DNA of 64,000 nt from JAHEFU01 sp041395205 (GTDB taxonomy: Bacteria > 4484-113 > JAFGCY01). Positions 18,180 through 28,600 of this stretch are shown piece after piece. The notes beneath the pieces were generated by a model. It saw only the letters and a list, made by a program, of their open reading frames with translations, searched no databases and was not told the DNA's origin. A program made the position numbers and the translations under genes. Where the stretch lies: positions 1,240,001 through 1,304,000 of the forward strand of contig JAWLAZ010000001.1 of NCBI GenBank assembly GCA_041395205.1. Reading direction: 5' to 3'. Each line of letters starts with the position of its first letter. Position 1 is the first letter of the stretch.

Positions 18180-20546
18180 CTAGTTCACGAGTACGATGCG
18201 CGACACCTCGAAGTCCGGCAGCACATCCTGGGTCACGATGAACTTGACCGTGAAGCTGCCGGTGCTGATGAAGGCATGCTCCACCGTGGTGCCGGGCTTG
18301 TCAATCACGTTGTCACCGTCGAAGTCCCAGCCGAACTGCGGGTTGTTGGGTGTGCCGTTCACGCTGCCGTTGAAGACATTGGCGATGTTGGCGCTGAAGG
18401 TGTAGGTCACCGCGTCCTGGATCGCCTGGGCCGGGGTGAAGAGCTTCTCGCCCTGGCCCGGGTCACCCGGATCAATCGGACCCATCACCGTCAGGTTGCT
18501 CGTGATCGCATTGAACACGGGAATCTCCACGGTGCGGTTGCCGCTGCGCATCTCGCCGCCCTGTTCGGTGACGGTGATGATCACGGTCTTCAGGCCGAGC
18601 GTGTCCCAGCCGCCGCTGAGCGCCACGGGATCCTGGTTGGCCCAGTTGTTGACGACCACCGGGGCGCTGCCGTCACCCCAGTCGATGCTCAGGTCGAAGG
18701 GGCCGGTGCCGCCGCTGACCGTCGGAGCCAGCTGGTAGGTCGTCAGCAGGGTGGCGGGCACGAGCTGCGCGGCGGGAATGCTCACGCTCATCGCGGGACC
18801 GCTCACGCCGCCGCCGGCAAGGGTATTGACGGCGAGGCTGATGTTGAGCAGGCCATTCTCCGGGGAGAGGTCCACGAAAGGATTGACGTTGTCAATCAGT
18901 GCCTGACGCACCTCGGCCACTGAAGGCGGGGTGCCGCCGTTGGCGGCACTGAGGGCCTTGAAGACCATTGCTGCTCCACCGGCAACGTAGGCAGCCGCCG
19001 GAACCGTGCCGAAGGCGGAAAACTGCAGGTTATGGTTGGTACCCGGGAAGCCAGGCTCCGGTGAGTAAGGGTGCATGGCCCAGCCGATGCCGAAACCGGG
19101 AGCGTACATGTCCGCACCGGTGTTCGACGCGGCCTGCAGGCCGAAGTAGGGCTCGTCAAGACCGTTGATCCTGAAGGGGCGCCAGGCGCGGCCATTGTTC
19201 GGGATCGCGCCAGTTCCCGGGTCAAAGTCGGCAAGTCCACCGTAGTCAACCCGCTTGAAACCGGTGCTGCCGACGGCGAAGCAGTTGGGGTCCGAGGCTG
19301 GGCTCACGGAAGTAACCGTGATATCCACCGTTGGATCGTCATATCCGGTGCCGTTGTAGCTGAGGATCACATCACCCGCCGGAGCGACGCAGAATACTCC
19401 GTTGTTGACGGCGTTCTGCAGGGCGGTGCTGACGGTTCCACCGACGGCCCCCTCAGCGAACATGCCCAGCAGGATGATGTTGGCACCTGCGGAAACCGCA
19501 TGGTCAATGGACTCAGCGATGTGGTTGTCAGTGAAGGTCCAGGTATTGCCACTGGCCTGCCCGGTCTTGATCAGGACATACTGCGCACCGGGAACGAGCC
19601 CGGCGATGCCTTCGTTGAAGATCTCATTGCTGTCGATGGTCCCGTCCGGCGGGGCACCGCCGACACTGACATCACCGGTTACAAGGCTGAACGTGTTGTT
19701 GTGAAGCGCGGCCAGCATGCCGAGCATGTTCTCGCCGGTCTGGCGGTAGGGACGGTCCGTCGTGTTGACATCGCCGTCCACGAAGATCTCCCAGGCCGCA
19801 GCTGACAGACCAGCCGTGAAGGTACCATTGTCTGCAACGAAACCGGAGTTGGCCTCATCCACCTGGCCGGTGACGGGCGTGGTGTCAAAGTCCGCACGGG
19901 CCTCGACTGAATAGTCGAAGAAGCCGGCGTCAATGATGGCGATCTTCACCGGTGCATCAGCCACGGCGCCGGGACGGAAGAGTACATCCCATGCTGAACT
20001 GAGTCCGAGCACGTCGGCAGGAACGCCCTGGCCGGGGAACAGCGAAGCGATCAGATCCGTACCGTTGTCACCCAGGCCCACGAACTCCGTGGAATAGAAG
20101 GGGTCCGTCGGCGTCCAGGAAGCCTCCCTGCCCTTGGCAACGGTTGTTTCCGTGACGACCGGCATCTCAAGAACATGGATCACACCGGCTTCAGAGATTG
20201 CGTACTCCTTGGTCAGCGCTGTGGCAAGCGTTTCGGGATCGATCCCGGCGGGAATGTCAATCGTGACCTTGCTGTGGTCGCGATGGTCGATGCTGCAGTC
20301 ATAGCTGCCAAGCACCTGCTCAAGTTCCTGATCGGAGACCGCACTGCGGATGTTGAGCTTGCCTTCCACGATGCTGACACCGCGTTCGCCCTGGACCGCA
20401 AAGGGAGCGATCGAGAGCTCCGTCACTCCGTCCCCATTCCCGCCAGCCGGCGTGTTCGGGTCCGCGACCTGGCTCCCGCCGCCTCCGCAGCCGAAGGCCA
20501 GCAGGCTCACGAGGATCGCGGCCATTACGAGATAGATACGCTTCAT
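18180..20546 (-). CDS. Lipoprotein with a catalytically dead subtilase (S8) domain and PKD domains
   Basis: 788 residues. The lipobox LVSLLAFGCGGGG is followed by a propeptide-like region, a subtilase-fold domain (about 140-590) and PKD-type domains at the C-terminus (LSIDWGDGSAPVVV, FGWDFDGDNVID). The Asp strand is recognisable (VKIAIIDAGFF). Where subtilases have HGTHVAG this protein has RQTGENMLGML. The serine motif GTSMAAPHVAG reads GTVPAAAYVAG, and the oxyanion Asn position reads APAGD. The His, Ser and Asn therefore all appear lost, so it is probably a binding protein rather than a protease. The start at 20546 has GGGGAG 6 nt upstream. Confidence 0.82.
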   Translation of the reverse strand: MKRIYLVMAAILVSLLAFGCGGGGSQVADPNTPAGGNGDGVTELSIAPFAVQGERGVSIVEGKLNIRSAVSDQELEQVLGSYDCSIDHRDHSKVTIDIPAGIDPETLATALTKEYAISEAGVIHVLEMPVVTETTVAKGREASWTPTDPFYSTEFVGLGDNGTDLIASLFPGQGVPADVLGLSSAWDVLFRPGAVADAPVKIAIIDAGFFDYSVEARADFDTTPVTGQVDEANSGFVADNGTFTAGLSAAAWEIFVDGDVNTTDRPYRQTGENMLGMLAALHNNTFSLVTGDVSVGGAPPDGTIDSNEIFNEGIAGLVPGAQYVLIKTGQASGNTWTFTDNHIAESIDHAVSAGANIILLGMFAEGAVGGTVSTALQNAVNNGVFCVAPAGDVILSYNGTGYDDPTVDITVTSVSPASDPNCFAVGSTGFKRVDYGGLADFDPGTGAIPNNGRAWRPFRINGLDEPYFGLQAASNTGADMYAPGFGIGWAMHPYSPEPGFPGTNHNLQFSAFGTVPAAAYVAGGAAMVFKALSAANGGTPPSVAEVRQALIDNVNPFVDLSPENGLLNISLAVNTLAGGGVSGPAMSVSIPAAQLVPATLLTTYQLAPTVSGGTGPFDLSIDWGDGSAPVVVNNWANQDPVALSGGWDTLGLKTVIITVTEQGGEMRSGNRTVEIPVFNAITSNLTVMGPIDPGDPGQGEKLFTPAQAIQDAVTYTFSANIANVFNGSVNGTPNNPQFGWDFDGDNVIDKPGTTVEHAFISTGSFTVKFIVTQDVLPDFEVSRIVLVN

Positions 20547-20775
20547 GTGTATCTCCCCTTCATGCTTTCGTTCAGATTACTTGTACGGTCCACCCATATA
20601 GTACCCGCTTGCAATGGATACCAGCTGGCTTCAGCCGTCTCGACCGGCACGCACAGCCCTGCTCACGCAGATGCCGCAGCCGGTGCAGGATGCAGTGGCA
20701 CGTCCCGCTTCCCGGAGGACCCGGGCCGTGATACTGACCACTCCTTATTATACGGAGTTCCCGGCGCCGGACGGG

Positions 20776-21489
20776 CTATTCGCCCTCGGGCACGCTCACG
20801 AAGTTCTGCACGAGCCTGAGCTGCTCCCCGAAGAAGTGCTCCAGATCCTCCTCAGCACCTGAGGAGACACTGAGCACCCCGTCGCGGCGCACCTCCGCCG
20901 TGCGGCGCGTGCCTTCATAGAAGAAGGACAGCCGGATGGAGCGGATCCGTCCCGGCTGGCTGGTCAGCGCGTCCAGATTGAGCTGGTTGTCCACGGTCTT
21001 GGCCTGGAACTTGCCGATCATCTTCGGCTCGACGAAGAAGTGGTCGAAGCTCGCCAGCCCGAGTTGCGCCGTGTCGTACATCTTCAGCATCTCGCGGGTC
21101 CAGCCCACGACGTCCACCTCGAGCTCAATCAGCTCGGTGCCTCCGCCGCTGCCGCACTGCTTCAGCACCTCGGTGAACAGCCCGAGCTCGCGCTTGCCCT
21201 GCGGCGTGTACATCAGCTCGCGGCGCGCGTCGAAGGTGCAGAACAGCACGCGGTCGTCGTAGCGCTTCTCGACGATCAGCTTGCCTTCCTCATCGTCGTA
21301 GCGCCGGCCCTCGCGCTCCGTGCGCACGACCAGCTCAAACGAGACCTGCGGGAATTCGCGGTCGATGCCCACGACCTGCATCCCGGGGTTCTTCACGAAA
21401 TTGACTTCACTGAGGCGCTTGGCCAGTGCCTGCAGCTGCCCCTCGCCGACTCCCCTGAGCCTGGCGAAACTGCACTTCATATTCGGCAT
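20776..21489 (-). CDS. Unknown protein, 237 residues
   Basis: A soluble alpha/beta protein with no signal peptide or membrane segment. Visible features are a Gly-rich GVGEGQLQALAKRL near the N-terminus, RYDDEEGKLIVEKRYDD in the middle, and a basic/hydrophobic strand RSIRLSFFYEGTRR near the end. I recognise no family. Codon use matches the neighbours. The ATG at 21489 has no SD but TACACT 6 nt upstream; the alternative is an in-frame ATG at 21480. The gap before it (20547-20775, on the plus-strand map) has no gene. Confidence 0.65.
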   Translation of the reverse strand: MPNMKCSFARLRGVGEGQLQALAKRLSEVNFVKNPGMQVVGIDREFPQVSFELVVRTEREGRRYDDEEGKLIVEKRYDDRVLFCTFDARRELMYTPQGKRELGLFTEVLKQCGSGGGTELIELEVDVVGWTREMLKMYDTAQLGLASFDHFFVEPKMIGKFQAKTVDNQLNLDALTSQPGRIRSIRLSFFYEGTRRTAEVRRDGVLSVSSGAEEDLEHFFGEQLRLVQNFVSVPEGE

Positions 21490-21495
21490 CGGAAG

Positions 21496-21501
21496 AGTGT
21501 A
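21496..21501 (-). promoter_or_regulatory. -10 box of the 21489 gene
   Basis: On the minus strand TACACT is followed by 6 nt and then ATG, with no Shine-Dalgarno. Confidence 0.4.
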
Positions 21502-21659
21502 TCAGGGACCGGGGATCGGGGAGGACAGAGGAGCTGGGTTGTAGGGTGTAGCAGAAGGAGATCAGGGACCGGGGATCGGGCATCAGGGACCGGGGATCGG
21601 GGAGGACATAGGAGCTGGGTTGTAGGGTGTAGCAGAAGGAGATCATGGATCGGGGATCA
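21501..21659. repeat. 78-bp direct repeat, two copies at 81-nt spacing, built of heptamers
   Basis: Copy one starts at 21501 and copy two at 21582. Each reads GGACCGGGGATCGGGGAGGA, then an AGCTGGGTTGTAGGGTGTAG segment, and differs at only a few positions. The same AGCTGGGTTGTAGGGTGTAG segment recurs at 59116. Confidence 0.75.
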
Positions 21660-21807
21660 TTGGCAGGAATGATCGTAACTACCAAGGACCGGCGCAGCCT
21701 GGCGGCGATTGGGAGCTGAAGTGGCTTCCGGCAGGCGATGCAGTCGGGATATGGAAAAGGATGGATTGTTGCGATTTCCTCTCCAAATCGCGGCGGCGCC
21801 ATCGGTC

Positions 21808-21872
21808 CTGCTGCCTTCTGCCACTGACAACTGACCACTGACCACTGACCACCGACCACTGACTACTGTTCC
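21808..21872. repeat. CTGACCA-class heptamer array running into a stop codon
   Basis: CTGCCTT, CTGCCAC, TGACAAC and TGACCAC units continue into the last codons and TAG stop (21863-21865) of the membrane-protein gene. 21660-21807 holds no gene. Confidence 0.65.
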
Positions 21873-22465
21873 CTTTTCCGCACATGCACCGCGATGAAGC
21901 CCAGCACCGCCTCGCGGTTGTCCGGCCCGAACATCAGTGAATGCCCGCGGAAGGGGTCGAGCGCACTCGGGCGCGGCATGGTGCTCAGGTGCACCAGCCG
22001 TTCATGCGCGTAGTAGTTGCGGTAGTGCTCCCAGCGCCGCAGGCTGGGCAGGCCCATGAAGCTGACCTTCACACCCTGCTCGTTCAGCTCATAGGCCGCC
22101 GGCAGGTAGAGCGAGGCATTCATCCCCAGCAGCAGCAGCAGGCTGATCAGGCCCCACTGCAGCCACTGCCGCGGGAACTGCTCGCGCGCCGTGCGGATCT
22201 GCTCCAGCTCGGCGGCAATCTGCTCACGCGTATACTGCCGCTCGCCGATCATCGCAAAGGGCGCTGCCCCCAGCTCCTCACCTGCGCTCACGAGCTGCTG
22301 CTCATACTCCAGCGGCACGTTCGGCACCGTCACGCTCCAGCTCAGCAGCACCGCCAGCAGCAGGCTGAGCGGCAGGGCCAGCTGCGGCCTGCGCCAGCCG
22401 CCGAGGCCCTGCTGCCAGGGGTTGAAGCTCCAGCTCAGGCTCGCGGGCTGTTCGGGCTTGTCCAC
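21863..22465 (-). CDS. Membrane protein of unknown function
   Basis: 200 residues with two transmembrane helices (LALPLSLLLAVLLSWSVTV near residue 30 and LISLLLLLGMNASLYLPAAY near residue 110). Between them is a charged, probably periplasmic coiled segment (EQIAAELEQIRTAREQF). The C-terminal 75 residues, after YELNEQGVKVSFMGLPSLRRWEHYRNY, resemble the PH-like domain that often follows two helices in small bacterial membrane proteins; that is inference. The GTG start follows TACAAT by 6 nt. The final codons come from the adjoining repeat array. Confidence 0.65.
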   Translation of the reverse strand: MDKPEQPASLSWSFNPWQQGLGGWRRPQLALPLSLLLAVLLSWSVTVPNVPLEYEQQLVSAGEELGAAPFAMIGERQYTREQIAAELEQIRTAREQFPRQWLQWGLISLLLLLGMNASLYLPAAYELNEQGVKVSFMGLPSLRRWEHYRNYYAHERLVHLSTMPRPSALDPFRGHSLMFGPDNREAVLGFIAVHVRKREQ

Positions 22466-22471
22466 GCGCGG

Positions 22472-22477
22472 ATTGTA
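22472..22477 (-). promoter_or_regulatory. -10 box of the 22465 gene
   Basis: On the minus strand TACAAT-CCGCGC-GTG is a leaderless layout. Confidence 0.4.
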
Positions 22478-22517
22478 GCAGAGCAGGGGATTCCAGCCGA
22501 TAGAATATGCGGTTCAA

Positions 22518-22614
22518 GCAGTGCTTAGTTCTGAGTTCTTAGTCGTTAGTATGCTCCTTTACGGAGACTATCACTAAGAACTGATCAACTAGCCACTAAG
22601 AACTGAATTCAAAG
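22518..22614. repeat. TTAGTTC/CTAAGAA heptamer array upstream of the M16 peptidase
   Basis: The first half reads GTGCTTAGTTCTGAGTTCTT and the second half its approximate complement (CACTAAGAACTGA twice). The transcript could therefore fold back just before the SD of the peptidase gene. Confidence 0.65.
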
Positions 22615-22623
22615 GTGGATACC

Positions 22624-25320
22624 ATGAGGACCTTCCTCGCCTGTATTGGAGCAATCATTCTCATGTCAACTGTCAGCTATGCGGACGAGGTCCGCGAATA
22701 CCGCCTGGACAACGGCCTGCTGGTGCTGCTCAAGGAGAACCACAACGCCCCGGTCGTCAACCTGAACGTGGTCTACCGCGTCGGCAGCAAGTACGAGCGC
22801 CCCGGGATCACCGGGATCTCGCACCTGCTCGAGCACCTGATGTTCAAGACCACGGAGAACTTCCCGCTCGGGGAGTTCGACCGCCGCCTCAAGGCCGTCG
22901 GTGCTGACAACAACGCCTACACCTGGCTGGACCAGACGGTCTACTACGAGACGATCGCCGCGCATGAGGTGGAGATCGCACTCGAGCTCGAGGCCGACCG
23001 CATGCGCAACCTGAGCTGCCTGCCCGAGGACCACGAGTTCGAGATGCAGGTCGTGCGCAATGAGCTGGAGCAGCGCGAGGACAACCCCACGGGCCGGCTC
23101 TACGAGGAGCTGCTTGCCAACTCCTTCAAGGCCCATCCCTACGGGATCCCGACCATCGGCTGGGTTGACGACGTGGAGGGCATCCGCACCGCGCAGATCA
23201 AGGAGTACTACGACACCTGGTACCACCCTGACAACGCCTTCATCGTCGCCGTCGGCGACTTCGATGCCGACGAGATGTTCGCGCGCATCCAGCACCACTT
23301 CGGTTCCATCCCCGCCGCCGGTGTCGAGCATCCGCGCCTGCCGCAGGAGCCCCAGCAGCTCGGTGAGCGCCGCTTCAAGCTGCGCCTGGCCGGCCAGCTC
23401 GACTACCTGATGGCCGGCTGGCACGTGCCCCAGAGCGAGCACCCCGATGCCTACCCGCTGGTCGTGCTGGGCAACATCCTCGGCAGCGGCCGCACCAGCC
23501 GCCTCTACAGGGCGCTCGTTGACAGCGGGATGGCCGCCGGGGCCCAGGCCGAGAGTTCGGCCTTCGGCTACCAGGACCCCTTCCTGTTCATGGCCTTCCT
23601 CGTTGCCAATCCCGGTGCCGACACCGCCGAGCTGGAGCAGGTGCTCTACGCCGAGATCGAGCGCATCAAGACGGACGGCGTGACGGAGGCCGAGCTGGCC
23701 CGCGCCAAGAAGCAGGCCCGCGTGGCCTTCGTGTTCGAGAAGGACAGCATCGAGAGCGAGGCCCGCTCGCTCGTGGACTTCGAGCTGATGAGCAGCTGGC
23801 GCGACGTGGACGGCTACCTGCCCGGGATCGAGGCCGTCAGCAACGAGGACATCATGCGCGTTGCCAGCCAGTATCTCGTGGATGACAACCGCACCGTCGG
23901 TGTGCTCGAGGCGATCCGCCCCGAGGCACCGATGCTCGGCGGTCCCGGCGCGGATGAGCTGGCCCCGCCCGCCTTCCGCCCGGAGGTGCTGGCCCCGCAC
24001 TACCGCACGCAGTTCGCGCCGCAGCTTTCGCTGCAGGGCGCAGGCGGCCACGGTGCCAGCGTCGTCACGCTTGACAACGGCATCACGCTCGTGCTGCGCG
24101 AGAGCCGTGCCAATGCCACGGTCAGCCTCAGCGGCGTGCTGCCCGCCGGCAGCATCAATGACCCGCAGGACCGCCGCGGGCTCGGCAACCTCGTCGTCAG
24201 CATGCTTTCCAGCGGCACGGCCAGCCACAGCAAGGCCGAGCTGGCGGAGATCATGGAGGACAGCGGGATCAGCCTCGGCTTCGGCTCCGCGCGTGAGAGC
24301 TTCAGCTTCAGCGGGCGCAGCCTCACGGAGGACTTCGGCCTGCTGCTGGACATGCTCGCCGAGCAGCTGCGCGAGCCCTCCTTCCCGGCCGAGGAGCTGG
24401 AACTGACCCGCCAGCAGGTCCTGACCGCGATCTATGCCAGCGAGAATGACACCTTCGACGAGGCCTTCGCCGCCGGACGGGCCCTGCTCTACGGTGCGGA
24501 TCATCCCTTCAGCGGCCGCATCGAGGGCCGCAGCGCGGATGTCGAGGCCGCCAGCGTGGCCGATCTGCAGGCCTGGTACCAGGCGAACGTCGGTCCCGGC
24601 GGGATGGTGCTGAGCATCGTCGGTGACATCGACGCGGCCGAGGCTGAGGCCATGGTCCGCGAGCGCTTCGGCGACTGGACCAACTCCGCCGGCAGCCCGC
24701 GCAGCGAGCTGATCGCCCGCAGCGCTGAGTTCCAGGCTGTCCCCGAGGGACGCAGCGATCTCGAGATGGCGGACAAGAGCAATGTCAGCCTGCTGTGGAT
24801 CGGCCCCGGCTGCAGCAAGGCCAATGCCGACTGGCCGGCCCGGCTCGTGGCGAACTTCATCATGGGCGGCGATTTCTCCAGCCGCCTCAACAACCGCCTG
24901 CGCCTGAAGGATGGCCTGACCTACGGTGCCTATTCCTTCTTCAGCAACGGCGTGGCCGCCGGTCCCTGGGCCGCGATGGTGCAGGTCAACCCCGCCAATG
25001 TGGATGCGGCGATCAATGCCACCACCGAGGAACTGCAGCGCATTTCCTCCGAAGGCATCAGCGAGGATGAACTGGCCCTGGCCAAGAGCTACCTCACCGG
25101 CAACTTCCCCGTCCGGCTCTCCACCAACGGGGCCGTGGCCGGGATGCTCACGGACAGCGTCTACCTCGGCAAGGGCGTGGACTACATCTCCGCCTACGAG
25201 GAACTGATCAATGCCGTGAGCCTGGAGGAGGTCAATGCCGCTGCGGCGGAGTTCATGGATCCCGCCGGGCTGGCACTGGTGGTCTGCGGCAGCCTCTCGG
25301 GTTCTGAGGAGACTGAGTAG
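22624..25320 (+). CDS. Two-domain M16 zinc metallopeptidase (pitrilysin family), exported
   Basis: 898 residues with a signal peptide (LACIGAIILMSTVSYA). The N-terminal M16 unit has the inverted zinc motif H67-x2-E70-H71 (HLLEHLMFK) and the third ligand E147 in VVRNELEQRED, at the family's usual 76-residue distance. The second unit (from about residue 480) lacks the HxxEH motif (GLGNLVVSML) but keeps the R/Y pair in NNRLRLKDGLTYGAY. That is the normal active/inactive pairing of this family. Substrates are probably oligopeptides outside the cytoplasm. AAAGGTGG precedes the ATG; an in-frame GTG nine nt earlier is less likely. Confidence 0.93.
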   Translation: MRTFLACIGAIILMSTVSYADEVREYRLDNGLLVLLKENHNAPVVNLNVVYRVGSKYERPGITGISHLLEHLMFKTTENFPLGEFDRRLKAVGADNNAYTWLDQTVYYETIAAHEVEIALELEADRMRNLSCLPEDHEFEMQVVRNELEQREDNPTGRLYEELLANSFKAHPYGIPTIGWVDDVEGIRTAQIKEYYDTWYHPDNAFIVAVGDFDADEMFARIQHHFGSIPAAGVEHPRLPQEPQQLGERRFKLRLAGQLDYLMAGWHVPQSEHPDAYPLVVLGNILGSGRTSRLYRALVDSGMAAGAQAESSAFGYQDPFLFMAFLVANPGADTAELEQVLYAEIERIKTDGVTEAELARAKKQARVAFVFEKDSIESEARSLVDFELMSSWRDVDGYLPGIEAVSNEDIMRVASQYLVDDNRTVGVLEAIRPEAPMLGGPGADELAPPAFRPEVLAPHYRTQFAPQLSLQGAGGHGASVVTLDNGITLVLRESRANATVSLSGVLPAGSINDPQDRRGLGNLVVSMLSSGTASHSKAELAEIMEDSGISLGFGSARESFSFSGRSLTEDFGLLLDMLAEQLREPSFPAEELELTRQQVLTAIYASENDTFDEAFAAGRALLYGADHPFSGRIEGRSADVEAASVADLQAWYQANVGPGGMVLSIVGDIDAAEAEAMVRERFGDWTNSAGSPRSELIARSAEFQAVPEGRSDLEMADKSNVSLLWIGPGCSKANADWPARLVANFIMGGDFSSRLNNRLRLKDGLTYGAYSFFSNGVAAGPWAAMVQVNPANVDAAINATTEELQRISSEGISEDELALAKSYLTGNFPVRLSTNGAVAGMLTDSVYLGKGVDYISAYEELINAVSLEEVNAAAAEFMDPAGLALVVCGSLSGSEETE

Positions 25321-25386
25321 CGCGCAGCCCTACCCCGGGTTTGCGCTTCAGCATCCTGCGGGAATACTAATCAGGTATGCGACTGT

Positions 25387-25467
25387 TGCAATTCCGGATG
25401 ATTCACCGATATCCTGAAGTGTGTAGTCCAAAATGCGCTTCAGGTGTTCAGTGACGCCGGAATTGCA
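25387..25467. other. Nested inverted repeat, possible structured RNA
   Basis: The outer arms TGCAATTCCGG (25387-25397) and CCGGAATTGCA (25457-25467) pair over 11 bp. Inside them TCAC/GTGA pairs over 4 bp and CCTGAAG (25413) with CTTCAGG (25438) over 7 bp. There is no T-tract, so it is not a simple terminator. It lies between the M16 stop and the promoter of the next gene. Confidence 0.5.
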
Positions 25468-25527
25468 TCAAGTTATCATTTTCGGTAGTAATGTGGGTCC
25501 CCGGCAGATCTTCATGATCCGCCGGGC

Positions 25528-25557
25528 TTGCTCCCAAGCCGTGATTTCGTCTAAAAT
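25528..25557 (+). promoter_or_regulatory. Candidate promoter of the TIG-repeat lipoprotein
   Basis: TTGCTC, an 18-nt spacer and TAAAAT, about 50 nt before the start codon, which has its own GGAGG. Confidence 0.4.
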
Positions 25558-25609
25558 CATGGTTTATGGGAGACTTCCACTCCGGTTCAAATAAGGAGGC
25601 GAAATCCGT

Positions 25610-28600
25610 ATGAGGGCATTCGGACAAGGAAACCTGATATGGAAGGTTTCGCTGCTCTGCCTGCTGTTCCTGCTCGGGAGCTGCGGCGGTGGCGGAGGAA
25701 CCAACAACGACAATCTGGGGCCGCGTCCCTCGATCTCGAACCTGAGCCGCAGCAGTGCGAACATCGGGGACGAGCTCGTGATCACCGGTTCCAACTTCGG
25801 TACTTCACAGTCCGGCAGCAGCGTTCGCCTCAATGGAATCGATTTCCAGATCAATTCCTGGACGAGTTCGAGCATCAACGCCGTGGTCAGCTCCGGCATG
25901 ACCTCCGGCATTGTGGTCGTGACCGTGGGTGGGCTTAACAGTGAGAGCGGCAGCAATGCCCAGCTCTTCATTCCCAACGCCCCGTCGACCACCCCGATCA
26001 TCAACGCCATCAGTCCTGACTTCGGCCGCCGCGGCCAGGACAAGGTGACGATCATCGGCTCCGGCTTCGGCTCCAGCGAGGGCACCAGCGGCGTGTACTT
26101 CACGTCCAACGGCACCGCGGTCAGCCAGAACGCCCAGATCGTCAAGGCGCGCGTGGCCGTGGTCAACGTCGGTGGCGTGGACGTCCCGCAGTGGACGGAC
26201 AGCGCCGTGACGGTCTTCGTGCCGTCCACCGCCGCCAACAACGCCCTGGTCTACGTTGAGGTCGGAGAGAACCAGTCCAACAGCAAGCCCTTCAACGCGC
26301 TGGCTCCGGACAGTTCCGCCAACCCGCCGAGCATCGGCGGCATCGACCCGCTCAACGGCGGCGTGGGTGACCTGATCACCATCACCGGCAGCGGCTTCGG
26401 CGATACCCCCGACGGCAGCGTCGTGACCATCAACGGCCGCCAGATGGAGATCGTCTTCTGGAGCGACACCAGCATCAGCGTGCGCATCCCCGAGGGCGCA
26501 GCCACCGGCAGCATCCGCGTGACCGTGGGCGGCGAGTTCGATGAATTCGTGACTCCCTTCGAGGTTGGCAACAAGCCCGTGATCACGGGTGTCAGCCCCA
26601 ACAACGTCCGCATCGGCGGCAGCATCACCGTGCGCGGCAGCAACTTCGGCTTCCAGCAGGGTGAGGGCGAGCTGAGCGTGGGTGGCAAGACCCAGACCGT
26701 GGCTGACACCAACGGCAGCCAGGCCGGCTGGGTTGACAACGAGATCCTGATCCCTGCGCTGGGCAGCGTCACCCCCGACGCTGACGGCAATGTCGCCGTC
26801 GTCGTCAGCAATGACGCCGGCCTTTCCAGCGATCCCTTCCTGGTGAAGATCACCTCCGACCTGACCGGCTTCGCGGATGTCAGTCCGACCGCCGGCGTGC
26901 AGGGCCTGACCCAGTTCAGCTACAGCGTCTCCGTGGTGGGCGGCAGCGGCAACTACAGCTACCAGCTGATCCCCGACGCCACCGACCAGAGCATCAAGGG
27001 CGCGGTCCAGAACTCCAGCCCCTTCACCTATGTCTATGACAAGAAGGGCACCTTCCAGGGCCAGGTTCTGATCACGGACAAGGACACCAACGACAGCGTG
27101 ATCGTTGATGTGAACAGCAAGGTGCTGGTCGTCGGCCCGAATGAGCCGGTGATCACCGCCATGGGTACCTCCGACTGGAACCAGTTCGACCAGGATGCCC
27201 CGAACCTGTTCATGGCCTACGATGACGGCGGTGAGGAGAGCTACAAGCAGTTCAGCTTCGGCTCCAGCACCTGGTTCGCTTCCGACCGTACCGATCACAT
27301 CGAGAGCGGCAGCAAGCTCAATGTCTACCGCCGCGATCTGAAGGCCTTCGGCCCCGATGGCGCGACCAACCGTCCGCTGGGTTACCGTTACGTGGACGCA
27401 GGCGGCAGCGGTTCCCGCATCCGTCTCGTCGGCCTGAACTTCGGCGATAACCCCGGTACGCTGACGCTTGCCAAGGGCACCGCCAATGAGGTGGTGGTCG
27501 ACGGCTCCACCGGTAACAACCTGGACTGGAGCGCCACGGCGATCGAGTTCGACCTCCCGGCCAGCACCGCCAAGGACCTGAGCGGCAAGATCGAGGTGAT
27601 CACCGCCGGCAGCAATGCCTTCGTGTCCATCGATCCGCTGATCTGCTCCGCTCACAAGCTGAGCATCCAGCCCGAGGACGGTCTCGTGCCCAACGGCACG
27701 ATGCAGTTCAACGGCCGTGACCTGCTGCCTCCGCAGATCCCCGGCAAGGTCGGCAACAAGACCTACCTGTTCTGGGTGGTTCAGGCCAACTACGTTGACC
27801 CCTTCACCTCCAGCCCGGCCAACAGCCTGGTGCCGGTGGTGACCCCCTTCGAGGTGGATCCGACCAGCACCACGATCAGCTTTGACATGAGCCGCCTGGG
27901 CGGCAACCTGCAGGTGGAGGTCGTCAACCCGGCTGACAGCACTGAGTCCGCAGTCGTAACCGGTAACATGATCACCACCGACGGCACTCAGCACTACTTC
28001 TTCGTCTGGACCGGTGCGCTTGGTAGCGGTACCAACCAGGAGATCGCGCTCTCCGGTGTGATGAGTGAAGCCTACGCCGTGGCCATGGGTACCGCAGTGG
28101 TTACCGGCCCGACCGCCAATCTCAATGCCAGCACCACGAATGGTCCTTCTCCCCTGAACGTGACCTTCAATGCCATCGGATCCAGCGTGGGTGCTGCCGG
28201 TGAGTACAACTACACCCTGGACTACGGCGACAGCTCCCCGGTTGACACCTGGAACGACGGCACCACGCCGCCGAACCAGCCGCATGTCTATGCCGCGGAC
28301 GGCAACTACACCGCGACCCTGACCGTGGAGCGTGTCAGTGATAGCGCCATGGCCCAGGATACCGTGCTGATCCAGGTTGGCAGCGGTGGCGGTGGTGATG
28401 TTAACATCAACATCATCGGAACCATATACCTGTTCGACAGTGTTCCTCCGCTTGGTGGACCGCTGCCTCCGAAGCAGCCGCTTCCCGGCAAGGAAGTTGG
28501 AATCTACATCAACGGCTCCAGCACGGCAGCGGCACTGACCACTTCTGGCGGTGATGGAAGCTTCAGCTTCAGCAACATTCTGATTGCAGACGGAAGCATC

